From: a virus
Strand: one strand, 5' to 3'
IMG/VR virus record: IMGVR_UViG_3300043119_000268
Coordinates: 1 to 26,433 of that record
DNA length: 26,433 nucleotides
The position numbers and the translations under genes were made by a program. Shown here one piece after another: positions 6,087 to 13,815 of the stretch; positions within the stretch are counted from its first letter, which is position 1; the number at the start of each line of letters is the position of its first letter. The notes below the pieces were generated by a model. That model was given only the letters and a program-made list of their open reading frames with translations, was not told the origin of the DNA and did no database searches.

Positions 6087-6374
6087 CTATTCAATTGGGA
6101 CATACTCCTCGAGCTGCTCGTCAAAGATGTGGGGCTCCCCGCCTTCTGGTGGGTACTGCCCAGGCTCTATAAACCGGTCTAGCTCTTCGTCATAGGTGTA
6201 GCCAACTCCGGCAAATACCCCGCGGAAGTTGTTGTTATAAGAGGTCTTAACCCAGCGACCGCCTAAATTTTCCATGATCCATCTGTAGCCTTCATCGCCA
6301 TTAGGGTCATTGTTGTCCCCCACAATAACCCTAATTACTACATTGTCTTCATTAAGTTCAGCCCAGTGAGCCAT
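6087..6374 (-). CDS. Conserved fibre-associated protein, 95 aa
   Basis: A 95-aa protein beginning MAHWAELNEDNVVIRVIVGD. It continues with LGGRWVKTSYNNNFRG, VFAGVGYTYDEELDRFI and PGQYPPEGG. This resembles a small protein widespread next to tail-fibre genes in cyanophages and other environmental phages ('MAHFA-x-L-D-x-N-N-V-V', 'K-x-T-S-Y-N', 'A-G-I-G-Y-T-Y-D'). Its function is not known to me; a fibre-assembly or tip role is often assumed from context. It is coupled by TAATG to the glycine-rich adhesin. Confidence 0.7.
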   Translation of the reverse strand: MAHWAELNEDNVVIRVIVGDNNDPNGDEGYRWIMENLGGRWVKTSYNNNFRGVFAGVGYTYDEELDRFIEPGQYPPEGGEPHIFDEQLEEYVPIE

Positions 6375-7447
6375 TACCCACCAACCGATGCTTTTGTATA
6401 ACGGAAGATTACTATTCCAGAACCGCCGTTACCGACAGTGCCGCCCACGCTCTGTGCAGTAGTACTACTAGTAGCGTAGTAACCACCGCCGCCGCCTCCG
6501 CCGCCCGTATTCGCAGCCCCGGTAGTCGGGCCGGTGGGAGTAGCGCCCACCGATGCTTGCCCAAGTCCTGTACCCCCGCCGCCGTTGCCGCCGGCTGCGG
6601 CTCCAGCCCCCGCGTAGTAAATCCCGCCGCTTTGATAAAGACCCATGCCGCCGCCGCCGCCGCCGCCGATCCAGTAAGTTCCAGAAACATTTTGGCCCGC
6701 CGAGCAAGCTTGAAGCCACGACGAGTATGCAGAAGTGCCATTGCCGCCGCCACCGCCGGGAGATGCGGTGTTAGTAGTAGTCGTGCTTCCATTAGCACCG
6801 TTGTTACCGTTACCGGCACCACCGCCGCCACCGCCGTTACGGGACCCGTTATAAATAGCAGATCCTCCAGTACCTCCGGCACCGGCAGCTCCTGCGACAG
6901 TTGCGCCGCTACCACCTCCGCCGCCACCGCCGTTTGATGTAGGGGCCTGTGTAACAACCCCTGGGCAGCACACGCTACCGCTCCACCCGCCAAAGCCTCC
7001 TACAAGACCTTGAGTTCCACCGCCGCTGGTTGGGGTTACAGTAGACGCTGTTGCATCAAGCATGTAACCATTACTGGTGTTTTGCGCTCCACCAGCAGCT
7101 ACTACTACTGAAAAACTGCCTGTGGCAAACACGGCGTTTGTCCAAACGCTAACTATTCCGGCACCGCCACCGCCACCGCCTTGGTGGGCAGCTGTATAGC
7201 TTCTTCCACCGCCGCCTCCGCCACCCACGAGCATCACATCCGCAGTAAGGGAGGCGTTTGCTGGGTAACCACCAGAAACAACTAAGCTACCGCTGGCTCT
7301 GAAAGCGCGGTAGTAATAGGTTGCGTCAGAATAAAGGGTGCCGCCTGTGACCGTAGGGTAAGGAAAATTTGGGCTATTTTCCGCAAGTGCGCTGCTGTAT
7401 TTTTTAAAGGTGGAAACCCCAGAGCGCTTAAGAGATTGAATTGCCAT
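6374..7447 (-). CDS. Glycine-rich phage adhesin / receptor-binding protein
   Basis: A 357-aa protein. Residues 1-70 form a short attachment region. Most of 75-345 consists of poly-Gly blocks (GGGGGGG, GNGGGG, GGGGGGAGNGNNG) separated by short variable loops, and it ends GNGGSGIVIFRYTKASVGG. The 'GSG-I-V-I-x-R-Y' ending with many Gly tracts is typical of phage glycine-rich domain proteins and recalls the polyglycine-II sandwich of gp38-type adhesins, where loops contact the receptor. Two adjacent Cys (SVCCPG) and one later Cys could crosslink loops. AAGGAG lies seven bases before the ATG. It probably sets host specificity. GGC-rich DNA here is open in other frames, so the other frames are not genes. 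Confidence 0.85.
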   Translation of the reverse strand: MAIQSLKRSGVSTFKKYSSALAENSPNFPYPTVTGGTLYSDATYYYRAFRASGSLVVSGGYPANASLTADVMLVGGGGGGGRSYTAAHQGGGGGGAGIVSVWTNAVFATGSFSVVVAAGGAQNTSNGYMLDATASTVTPTSGGGTQGLVGGFGGWSGSVCCPGVVTQAPTSNGGGGGGGSGATVAGAAGAGGTGGSAIYNGSRNGGGGGGAGNGNNGANGSTTTTNTASPGGGGGNGTSAYSSWLQACSAGQNVSGTYWIGGGGGGGMGLYQSGGIYYAGAGAAAGGNGGGGTGLGQASVGATPTGPTTGAANTGGGGGGGGYYATSSTTAQSVGGTVGNGGSGIVIFRYTKASVGG

Positions 7448-7458
7448 GCGGCCGCTCC

Positions 7459-7788
7459 TTAGCTAATTTCGGACCCGAACAGGTTAAAGCTTAAGTTAGC
7501 GGTAGATGCGTAGACAGTAACTACGTCAGTTGCGGCCAGTGTGATACCCAGAGTCAATGTGGTGGAATCTGATAGGCCGACAGTAATGTCGTAAGCAATG
7601 TAGTGCTGGTTGGCTAGCGTTGCGCCGGATGGTCTAATTGCAATACGGTATGTCGCTGCGCTTGTAGTACGGTTGGCGATCACAATAGTGGAAATTACTG
7701 CATTCTTACCGGCACCTACGGTGTAGATGTCAGTTGCAGTAGTGGCTGATGGTGCCGATTGTGCGAGAACCTTGTAAACGGTAGGCAT
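7459..7788 (-). CDS. Small beta-sandwich virion protein, 109 aa
   Basis: A 109-aa protein with AGGAG seven bases before the ATG. The layout is: TDIYTVGAGKNAVISTIVIANRT, TYRIAIRPSG, SDSTTLTLGITLAATDVVTV, and final FNLFGSEIS. The 'I-Y-T, K-x-x-I-x-x-I-x-I-x-N-x-T' start and the G-x-E-I-S ending are shared with the 109-aa protein at 21663-21992. Such small beta proteins commonly sit between fibre genes and probably decorate the virion. A structural role is inferred from this and from its place in the fibre cassette. Confidence 0.7.
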   Translation of the reverse strand: MPTVYKVLAQSAPSATTATDIYTVGAGKNAVISTIVIANRTTSAATYRIAIRPSGATLANQHYIAYDITVGLSDSTTLTLGITLAATDVVTVYASTANLSFNLFGSEIS

Positions 7789-7818
7789 GTCTTATCTCCT
7801 ATAGATATATATATTATA

Positions 7819-8052
7819 TTATGCGCCCATTAGTAAGAATGGATCAAGTCCGCCAGCGCTAGGCGTAGTCCAAGTAGGGCTTGTACCGGTACCTGAAGAT
7901 GTAAGCACCTGACCCGCTGTACCATTACTTCCGACAGGAAGAGTTATGGGCGAGTTTGAGCCGCTAAATGTGATGCCTCCGCTAAATGTAGCTGCACCAG
8001 AATGACTAGAAGTGCTTTCTAGGGTTACTGAGGTTTTAAATACTCTTGCCAT
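7819..8052 (-). CDS. Short fibre-like protein, 77 aa
   Basis: A 77-aa protein beginning MARVFKTSVTLESTS and containing GTAGQVLTSSGTGTSPTWTT, a motif ('G-x-x-G-Q-V-L-T-S-x-G') very common in phage tail fibres. The MARxF start is shared with the 562-aa fibre just upstream (MARNFYTPINL), so it may be a truncated paralogue or a separate small module. An AT-rich stretch of about 30 bases separates it from the next gene. The ribosome site is moderate (AGGC). Confidence 0.65.
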   Translation of the reverse strand: MARVFKTSVTLESTSSHSGAATFSGGITFSGSNSPITLPVGSNGTAGQVLTSSGTGTSPTWTTPSAGGLDPFLLMGA

Positions 8053-8061
8053 AGCTTAAGC

Positions 8062-9750
8062 CTAGCCTACAATAACGTACTGGAATCCAGTCAAGGTCTG
8101 TGAAGAAGCAAATGTAAATGTCGTAGTTCCGCTGTTGGTAGACGCATTTAGCACATCCACTTCAACCAAGTTACCGCTAGTGTCAAAGATCTGGGCAGTA
8201 ACCCACTGACCAAGGCCGTGGTTCACAACCATTGCTGTACCAGTACCAATACCGACGCCGGCTACGCGGCGAGCAGAGGTGATTGTTCCAGAAGCGGCTG
8301 TAGCTGTAGCTGTAGAAGTAGTGGTGCCTAGCGCGGTAAACGGAACAGACGTGTAAGTCACACCAGTTACGCGACCGTAGGTGTCAACCGTGATGTCGTC
8401 TACGATAGTAGAAGAGCTTGCCGAGCCAGAGTTGCTTGCTGTAACAGTTGCAAGGTTAACGGCATCGGCGGTTACGGTTAGCGTGGTAGAGGCAATGTCT
8501 AGCTGGTTAGGGTTAGTTCCATTAGTAACAAGACCGGCACCAGCAAGGGTGGCAGAGGATCCAGAGAACTGTGACCAAGTAACAGCTGAGGTACCGATAG
8601 TAGTAACGATAGCGGTCTCTACGAATCCGTTACCGCCGTTTGATGTACCTGCAAGAACGTATACCAGGTCACCGGCTTCAAGCTCCGGAACCTGGTCGTT
8701 GTCAGTTGCACGAGTAAATACAAACGAAGTGGTGTTTCCAACCTCACCGACAGAGGTTACAGTGTAAATACCGTTCTGAAGTGCAGACGCCTGGTTTTTA
8801 ATTAGAACGCGGTCAGTAACAGTTAGAGACTGGCCGTCAATTGTGATAGCAGTCCAGTTTGAGGATGTTCCGATGGTAAGCGTTGCACCCTGGCCGCTAG
8901 ACCCATTTGCATAGGTAGTCGTGATAGTACCGCCAACAAGGTTGCCAGTGGTGCCCAGTGCGCCAGTGGTGGCGTAGTTAACGGCATCGTGTGAGTTAAG
9001 GCCCTGGGATACGTTATCAACGTACGATTTAGTAGCGGCATCGTCTCCTGCGGTAGGAGTTCCAAGACCGGTGATCTTGCTTCCACCCATAGCGATAGCA
9101 CCAGACATAGTGCCACCTGCCTTTGGAAGGGCGGCATTAGCTAGGTCGTAGGCAGACTTAACGCTGTTTGGGGTAGCGGCAGTCGTAGTGCTGGTAGACG
9201 AAGTAGAGTCAGTTAGGGAGACAATACCTGCAGTCGAGGTAGAGCCAGTAGCAACGCTTAGTGTACGGGCTGTGCCACCTGTGTAGGTAGTGCCAGCATC
9301 GTAAGAAAGTCCGGTTCCTAGGCTAAGAGCGCCTAGGGTGCTACCCAGAGAAACGCCAGAAATAGTTGAGTTAGTAAGGCCAGCGTTAGGGATTGTGGCT
9401 ACAGACCCTAGAACACCGCTGCCGTTATTGGTCACATAACCAGCAGTGGTAAGCGGCGTAGTAATGGTGCCGCTAAACGTAGGCCCTGAAAGGGTAAGAC
9501 CTGCAATTGTGGTAACTGTGTCACCTAGGGCTACAGAGGTGCTACCAAGTGTGAAAGACCCAGCGCCTGAAGATATAGTCTTCCAGCCAGTGTTGTCACG
9601 GTACTTAAGGACGTGCAGGGTGGAGTCATACTGGATACGGCCAGTACCTGACGTGATGGAGTTGATAGACGTAGTCGATAGGTTACCTACCGCAGCGTCT
9701 TGAAGTTCAAGACCATTCAGGTTTATTGGGGTATAAAAATTACGAGCCAT
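8062..9750 (-). CDS. Phage fibre protein, 562 aa
   Basis: A 562-aa Ser/Thr/Gly-rich fibre with AGGA before ATG 9750. Residues 1-60 are the attachment end (MARNFYTPINLNGLELQ, then YDSTLHVLKYRDNTGWK). At 185-245 is the fibre-shaft pattern ending KITGLGTPTAGDDAATKSYV. At 250-395 is a compact domain with DRVLIKNQASALQNGIYTV, frequent in phage fibres. The last 60 residues ('N-H-G-L-G-x-W-V, D-x-S-G, F-T-F') match the C-terminal domain of the collagen-like fibre next to it. It is the longest fibre here and follows the adaptor and collagen-like genes. Confidence 0.85.
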   Translation of the reverse strand: MARNFYTPINLNGLELQDAAVGNLSTTSINSITSGTGRIQYDSTLHVLKYRDNTGWKTISSGAGSFTLGSTSVALGDTVTTIAGLTLSGPTFSGTITTPLTTAGYVTNNGSGVLGSVATIPNAGLTNSTISGVSLGSTLGALSLGTGLSYDAGTTYTGGTARTLSVATGSTSTAGIVSLTDSTSSTSTTTAATPNSVKSAYDLANAALPKAGGTMSGAIAMGGSKITGLGTPTAGDDAATKSYVDNVSQGLNSHDAVNYATTGALGTTGNLVGGTITTTYANGSSGQGATLTIGTSSNWTAITIDGQSLTVTDRVLIKNQASALQNGIYTVTSVGEVGNTTSFVFTRATDNDQVPELEAGDLVYVLAGTSNGGNGFVETAIVTTIGTSAVTWSQFSGSSATLAGAGLVTNGTNPNQLDIASTTLTVTADAVNLATVTASNSGSASSSTIVDDITVDTYGRVTGVTYTSVPFTALGTTTSTATATAASGTITSARRVAGVGIGTGTAMVVNHGLGQWVTAQIFDTSGNLVEVDVLNASTNSGTTTFTFASSQTLTGFQYVIVG

Positions 9751-9758
9751 TTACTTTC

Positions 9759-10154
9759 CTAAGATAGATACGCAAATCCGGTTGTGCCGAAGCCAAAGTC
9801 GATAGTTAGAGTAGTAGCGCTCGTGTAGTTCACTGTGCCCTCCATGCTGAAACCAGCGGAGTCTGTGGTAGTGACGTTAGGTTTGAAACTCAGATTGTGT
9901 GTAATGCTCCAAGTAGAGGATACCGCATTTTGCGTGTGGGTGTATGCGATAGTGGGCGTAGTTCCAGCAGGTCCTTGAGGTCCAGTAGCACCAGTAGCAC
10001 CAGTAGCACCAGTAGCGCCAGCAGGACCAGTTTCTCCTGGAGGGCCTGGCTGGCCCTCAAGTACTGATATTTGAGGTGGGGGTGTTGTCGGCGTTACCGC
10101 CGGAGTTACTGTTACTGTGACAGACGGAGAGGGCGTTACTATTACGTCTACCAT
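9759..10154 (-). CDS. Collagen-like fibre protein, 131 aa
   Basis: I place the start at ATG 10154 (MVDVIVTPSPS), which shares a base with the adaptor stop (TAATG). An in-frame start at 10256 would lie fully inside the adaptor gene. Residues 1-35 are Val/Thr/Pro-rich. About ten Gly-X-Y triplets follow (GQPGPPGETGPAG and GAT repeats), which can form a collagen-like triple helix. The last 50 residues form a beta domain (TWSITHNLSFKPNVTTTDSAG, then DFGFGTTGFAYLS) typical of phage collagen-like fibres and probably trimeric. Confidence 0.8.
   Translation of the reverse strand: MVDVIVTPSPSVTVTVTPAVTPTTPPPQISVLEGQPGPPGETGPAGATGATGATGATGPQGPAGTTPTIAYTHTQNAVSSTWSITHNLSFKPNVTTTDSAGFSMEGTVNYTSATTLTIDFGFGTTGFAYLS
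9982..10017. repeat. 9-bp tandem repeat in the collagen-like gene
   Basis: Three perfect copies of CCAGTAGCA and a fourth with one change (CCAGTAGCG) lie head to tail. In frame on the minus strand each copy encodes one Gly-Ala-Thr triplet. Copy number changes here would lengthen or shorten the collagen-like rod by one triplet without a frameshift. Confidence 0.9.
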
Positions 10155-11218
10155 TAAGCTGTCGTCACCTCTCGGTTTACAAACACCTGACCGCGTAGGT
10201 AAGTGCGTGTAAAGGTAGGATCTGACAGAGAAGTTGCTTGGATATCCCAGGCGCATCGTACAGGAAGAATATCAGTCTGCTCTTTAGTAAGCGACACGGT
10301 CAGCTTCTTTAGAGTCGAGCTATTTACAGCAATACCCATAGTTGCCCACAACGTAGGCGATCCTGGGTAAGTACGGATCTGAGCCTTGAATACCAAGTCA
10401 TTAAAGTTAGTGTCGTCTGGGAAGTCTAGAGTTACAGAGAAGTTGTCGCCCTCTTCAATAACCAAGTCGTAGATTCCAACGGTAGTAGGAAGCGGCCCAC
10501 GACCAGTAAGGTCGTTCTGCAAATAGACTCTCTCCGGCTTTCTGCCGTCATCAATTTCCTGAGCCATGTAAACAGGTACAAGCTTGTTCGTTGTCCTGCT
10601 CACGCGGCGTAGAACGCCCATTTCGATACGCCAGAGGCCGATGTTAAGGGCAGAACAAATGTTGCGGTATTGTTCCTGGCGCTGGGCAATAAGTCCCATG
10701 AGCTGGCTGTAGCGCTGCGCTCGCGGGATTGTAACGCCATCCGGTGCTTGGATGTCGATATCGAAAGAAGCGTCTGTTGCCAGAGCGTATAGGGCCTCTA
10801 TGGTAGATAAGATCGTTATTGGATAGACCTCGACCTCTGGCAACATGCTAATGTTCATCTGTCGACCGAAACCGTCTGTGCGGTTATAGGTGTGCTGGGT
10901 CACAGCAGTATTAACAAAATACTCAATTTCGGCATCAGAGAAGTATCGGTAAACGCTACCAACTACCTTAAGGATAACGTTAGACGCAGGGGCAGTAACG
11001 GTATGAACAACACCAATACTCGCCTCAACTGTGTAGGTTGTTGGGTTGGTAAGGGTTGTGCTACCTGAAGTAACTAGAAGAGTGTTAGCATCAATCGGCT
11101 TAACGCCGAGATTAAAGTCTTTAGTTGCGCCGTCCCCCGTGAACGACTTAGTGAACTGACGAGGCTGGTCGTTCAGTTCAGTTCTTACCTTAGCCACTAG
11201 GTCTAAGAGAGTTGCCAT
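10154..11218 (-). CDS. Probable head-tail adaptor fused to an LtfC-like domain, 354 aa
   Basis: A 354-aa protein with AGGGG seven bases before the ATG. Residues 1-200 begin MATLLDLVAKVRTELNDQP and include helices around FSDAEIEYFVNTAVTQ and QRYSQLMGLIAQRQEQY; a 'V-R-x-x-L-N-D' N-terminus just after the capsid genes is typical of head-tail adaptors. Residues 248-354 look like an LtfC-like beta-sandwich: YDLVIEEGDNFSVTLDF, 'L-V-F-K-A-Q-I-R-T', LTVSLTKEQTDILP, and the ending RTYLRGQVFVNREVT. That domain is known mainly from actinobacterial proteins and phages and in phages often carries fibres. The gene is coupled by TAATG to the collagen-like fibre, which may attach here. Confidence 0.65.
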   Translation of the reverse strand: MATLLDLVAKVRTELNDQPRQFTKSFTGDGATKDFNLGVKPIDANTLLVTSGSTTLTNPTTYTVEASIGVVHTVTAPASNVILKVVGSVYRYFSDAEIEYFVNTAVTQHTYNRTDGFGRQMNISMLPEVEVYPITILSTIEALYALATDASFDIDIQAPDGVTIPRAQRYSQLMGLIAQRQEQYRNICSALNIGLWRIEMGVLRRVSRTTNKLVPVYMAQEIDDGRKPERVYLQNDLTGRGPLPTTVGIYDLVIEEGDNFSVTLDFPDDTNFNDLVFKAQIRTYPGSPTLWATMGIAVNSSTLKKLTVSLTKEQTDILPVRCAWDIQATSLSDPTFTRTYLRGQVFVNREVTTA

Positions 11219-11288
11219 TTAATAGCCCCTAACGGATTCACTATAACTATGGTGCCTTAAATGTAAGGAAAAGTCTGGATAAACGAAA

Positions 11289-11309
11289 CAGCGGGCACTA
11301 GGCCCGCTG
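11289..11309 (-). terminator. Intrinsic terminator after the capsid unit
   Basis: Minus strand: CAGCGGGC pairs with GCCCGCTG around a five-base loop, followed by TTTCGTTTA. It sits between the 122-aa head protein (stop at 11328) and the adaptor gene. It would separate highly expressed capsid genes from the adaptor and fibre genes, perhaps with partial readthrough. Confidence 0.7.
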
Positions 11310-11327
11310 AGTCGTAGGAAGCTGTGT

Positions 11328-11696
11328 CTAGTAACGAGTGGCTAGGTAGCCCTTTTGCTCTAGGTGATAAGCAACCTCTGGGGTCACTTCGTACTTCTGA
11401 CCAGCCTTAAAAGTGTAGTAATTGCCAGCGCCTAGAGTCATCGATTCGATGTCCTCTGCAACTCGGATTACGACAGTCTTGCCGCTTGCGCCTGTAGTTG
11501 TGATGTCGTCTACTACGATAGTCTCAACTAGGTTTGGCTTGGTTGCGTCGAGAATTTCAGTCTCGACCTTGAAAGCTGCTTCTGCAGTAGCAAGCGCCAT
11601 TTCAGTAGCGCGTTCCTGCATAGCCTCTAGATTTTCTTGCGCAAGCTTGTCGCGCTGACGTCCTGTAAAGTCGGTTGCCTTTTTTTGTGTAGCCAC
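11328..11696 (-). CDS. Small head-associated protein, 122 aa
   Basis: A 122-aa protein starting at GTG 11696, with AGGAG eight bases upstream. The N-terminal half is a charged helix (RQRDKLAQENLEAMQERATEM). The C-terminal half is beta-rich (VVIRVAEDIESMTLGAGNYYTF) and ends KYEVTPEVAYHLEQKGYLATRY. The 'E-V-T-P-E-V-A-x-H-L-E-x-K-G-Y' ending is familiar from small proteins directly downstream of capsid genes in actinobacterial phages, where the role is uncertain (head decoration or completion). It lies between two hairpins, which suggests graded expression. Confidence 0.65.
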   Translation of the reverse strand: MATQKKATDFTGRQRDKLAQENLEAMQERATEMALATAEAAFKVETEILDATKPNLVETIVVDDITTTGASGKTVVIRVAEDIESMTLGAGNYYTFKAGQKYEVTPEVAYHLEQKGYLATRY

Positions 11697-11734
11697 GGGG
11701 TATTCTCCTGATTAGTAACTGATGGGGGGTGAAA

Positions 11735-11762
11735 AGTGGGGGGCCATCTCTGACCCCCCACT
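11735..11762 (-). terminator. Strong hairpin after the capsid gene, possible partial terminator
   Basis: Minus strand: AGTGGGGGG pairs with CCCCCCACT around a ten-base loop, then TTTTCACC. It starts 14 bases past the capsid stop. The short U tract suggests partial termination or mRNA 3'-end protection that keeps capsid expression above that of the genes beyond. Confidence 0.55.
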
Positions 11763-11775
11763 AATCGGGGTACTA

Positions 11776-12843
11776 CTAGTTGGTTTCTGCAATCACAACA
11801 GCCTGGTCAGTGATTAGACCAAGACCGAAGATTGAGTACCAAGCGAGGGCGTGCTCACGACCGAAGTCAAGAATACCGCCGTCACGAAGCTCTACTGGAA
11901 GAGAGATCGCGTGACCGAATGCGTTGTCACCAATGAAGATGGCGTCGTAGCGGTCAGACGAACCGTTACCGGTAAAGTCGTTTGGAGTGATGTAACCTCC
12001 ACCAGGAGTTACTGTGTAAGCAGCAGCTGTGTCGGTGGTGTAGTTGGTACCTGCACCGTTAGGTGTACGGCGAACCTGAGTGGTCTCGATGAATACGGTG
12101 TCGTATAGACGGCCGATCTCACCTAGCATGAAGTTACCAGGTGCAGCGTACTTGGTTACTTCGATGAACTCTGGGTTGTCGCGTAGACGACGGCTCTGGT
12201 GTGGGTGAACGAACGCAACGTAAGTCTCACCTAGTCGTGGGATGTTCTTGGTCGAGAGTGTCTCAACTGCATCCTTGACGGTGCGAGGGCTTAGGTAGTT
12301 CTGACCGGTCATCGAAGCACGGCTTGTACCGTTAACTCCGTAAGCGTACCAGTTGTTTACACCAGCAAGACCTGAACGGTCCTCACCGTAGATTGTAGAA
12401 GTCGCGCTGTATAGAGTGTCGCGTGACAACTTGTCTAGGTAAAGAGCCATGTTACGGCCTAGAAGACGCGAAGCTGAAGCCATTACGTCATCGAACGAAG
12501 CGTTTAGAAGAAGCTCTGATACAGCAAGTGCGTATCCGTGCTCTGAAACGGTGATCGAGAACTGCTGTGCAGTCAGTGCGTTGGTCTGCATACGTACACC
12601 TTCAACGAGCGGTGAAGCTGCTCCGAGGTTGTTGTAACGCAGGAAGTTAATCTGAAGACCAGGTGCAACACCTAGTTCTGTCTTCTTAACTGCGAACTGC
12701 TCAAAGCGAAGGATCGGCATAGCCTGGAAAAGGATTTCCTTTGACCAGATCTGCTGAATCGCCTGAGTTAGCTGGGTGTTTGTACCCGAGTATGAGGTTG
12801 GGGCTGCGGCTAGATTGCCGGTACCCGTAATACCTGATGCCAT
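11776..12843 (-). CDS. Major capsid protein, N4-gp56 family
   Basis: A 355-aa protein with AAGGAG eight bases before the ATG. Recognisable landmarks of the N4-gp56 capsid family appear in order: IWSKEILFQAMPILRFEQF near 33-51, 'P-G-L-Q-I-N-F-L-R-Y' near 61-70, LVEGVRMQTNALTAQQFSIT near 78-97, EHGYALAVSELLLNASFDDV, YVAFVHPHQSRRLRDNPEF, and a late IFIGDNAFGH. The length is normal for the family, which has the HK97 fold and assembles the icosahedral shell around the scaffold encoded just upstream. The gene sits in the standard position after portal and scaffold. Confidence 0.92.
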   Translation of the reverse strand: MASGITGTGNLAAAPTSYSGTNTQLTQAIQQIWSKEILFQAMPILRFEQFAVKKTELGVAPGLQINFLRYNNLGAASPLVEGVRMQTNALTAQQFSITVSEHGYALAVSELLLNASFDDVMASASRLLGRNMALYLDKLSRDTLYSATSTIYGEDRSGLAGVNNWYAYGVNGTSRASMTGQNYLSPRTVKDAVETLSTKNIPRLGETYVAFVHPHQSRRLRDNPEFIEVTKYAAPGNFMLGEIGRLYDTVFIETTQVRRTPNGAGTNYTTDTAAAYTVTPGGGYITPNDFTGNGSSDRYDAIFIGDNAFGHAISLPVELRDGGILDFGREHALAWYSIFGLGLITDQAVVIAETN

Positions 12844-12881
12844 TGGTTTGTCTCCTTAAAGACTTAGTGGTTGAGGTTGGG

Positions 12882-13691
12882 TTAGTTTCCGAACAGTCCC
12901 TGGGAGCGTCCCTGAGCCGTTGGGCTCAGTAGGCGCTGTCGATATTTAGCGTATTCGTTCATCGGCATGGCTGCAATTTCATCAGCCGTGTAGTTTCTTT
13001 GCTCCGAATTAATGTCCATTGGCCCGGCGGGAGGAGTTGTTACACTCGTTCCCTTCATTTCCTTACGAGCATTCTGCATTGCTGCTTGAGCACTCTCAAG
13101 AATACGAGCTGAGCGCTCTTTCAAGCCCTCGATGCTCTGTGCGATCTCTTCGCGGGTGTTTCCGCCTACAAGATCCAATAGTTCGGGAATGATGTTTTCC
13201 CGCTCAGCTTCCAAAACGTCAGTTTTAAAAGACTGGATGTCAGCAAATTGCTTCTCGCGCTCCAGCGTTGCAAATAGGCGTTCACGCTCCTGGCGTTCAC
13301 GCTCCAACTGCTCGTTGAACTCCTGTTCCTTCTGCTTTAGAAGGTCCCGAACGTCCATCTCTGCCTCAGCCTTGGCGCGGGCTTCCGCATCCCTGGCTTC
13401 TTTCTCAGCGAGTTTAGCCTGGACCTCTTCATCTCGGAGCTTCTTTAGCTCTTCGAGTTCGGCCTTGTACTTCTCGATCTGAGGGTAGAGTTTATCCTTC
13501 TCCTGCGCACGAACTTTAGCGAGATCATCGTCAGTGTAAAACTTTGACGACTTCTCATTCTGCGTCTGGGTGAAGGTAGACGTGTCCGTAGCAATTGACG
13601 CGTCAGCGTCGGGGCTTACTACGACTGGAGTTACTCCTGCTTCGGCTTCAAAAGCCTCTGCAGCAGCTGATGGGGTTTCTGCTGTGCTCAA
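12882..13691 (-). CDS. Capsid scaffolding protein
   Basis: A 269-aa protein starting at TTG 13691 with AAGGA six bases upstream. Residues 1-45 are Ala/Thr-rich and disordered. Residues 55-160 are a long charged coiled coil (EKYKAELEELKKLRDEE, EKEARDAEARAKAEAE, EFNEQLERERQERERLF). The rest has shorter helices and ends YAKYRQRLLSPTAQGRS. Coiled-coil character, high Glu/Lys/Ala content and position between portal and capsid identify a scaffold that guides shell assembly and is later lost. I see no protease motif. The upstream intergenic region has two dyads. Confidence 0.85.
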   Translation of the reverse strand: MSTAETPSAAAEAFEAEAGVTPVVVSPDADASIATDTSTFTQTQNEKSSKFYTDDDLAKVRAQEKDKLYPQIEKYKAELEELKKLRDEEVQAKLAEKEARDAEARAKAEAEMDVRDLLKQKEQEFNEQLERERQERERLFATLEREKQFADIQSFKTDVLEAERENIIPELLDLVGGNTREEIAQSIEGLKERSARILESAQAAMQNARKEMKGTSVTTPPAGPMDINSEQRNYTADEIAAMPMNEYAKYRQRLLSPTAQGRSQGLFGN

Positions 13692-13815
13692 TTTATTTCC
13701 TTTATTCTATAGGTCGTTTTCCAAATGCACCTAGGTGCGTAGCTCGTATGACCGCTCAATGGTTTCAGTATCAAGTATGACTTGACACTTTTGTTTTTTT
13801 GGTGCTAAACCCTAA
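13692..13815 (-). promoter_or_regulatory. Portal-scaffold intergenic region with two dyads
   Basis: This 124-base gap holds a perfect 12-bp palindrome GCACCTAGGTGC (13727-13738), about 15 bases upstream of a minus-strand TATAGA (13711-13706) that could serve as a -10 box for the scaffold. The palindrome would then lie over the -35 position. Further upstream is a 9-bp inverted repeat with one mismatch (GTATCAAGT, spacer ATG, ACTTGACAC; 13768-13788) next to a T-run. Operator and promoter roles are inferred from geometry only. Confidence 0.4.

Noticed and set aside
6412-6993. Long open frames on both strands across the glycine-rich gene
   Set aside because: GGC/GCC repeats remove stop codons in other frames; the products are Ala- or Arg-biased shadows of the poly-Gly gene.
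8381-8767. Plus-strand 128-codon frame inside the 562-aa fibre gene
   Set aside because: Antisense shadow of Thr/Ser/Val-rich codons; no ribosome site.
9982-10017. Tandem repeat as a CRISPR array
   Set aside because: Nine-base units without spacers, in frame with Gly-X-Y codons of a fibre gene.
10154-10256. Extended N-terminus for the collagen-like fibre
   Set aside because: The extra 34 codons lie wholly within the adaptor gene, and ATG 10154 has the usual TAATG junction.
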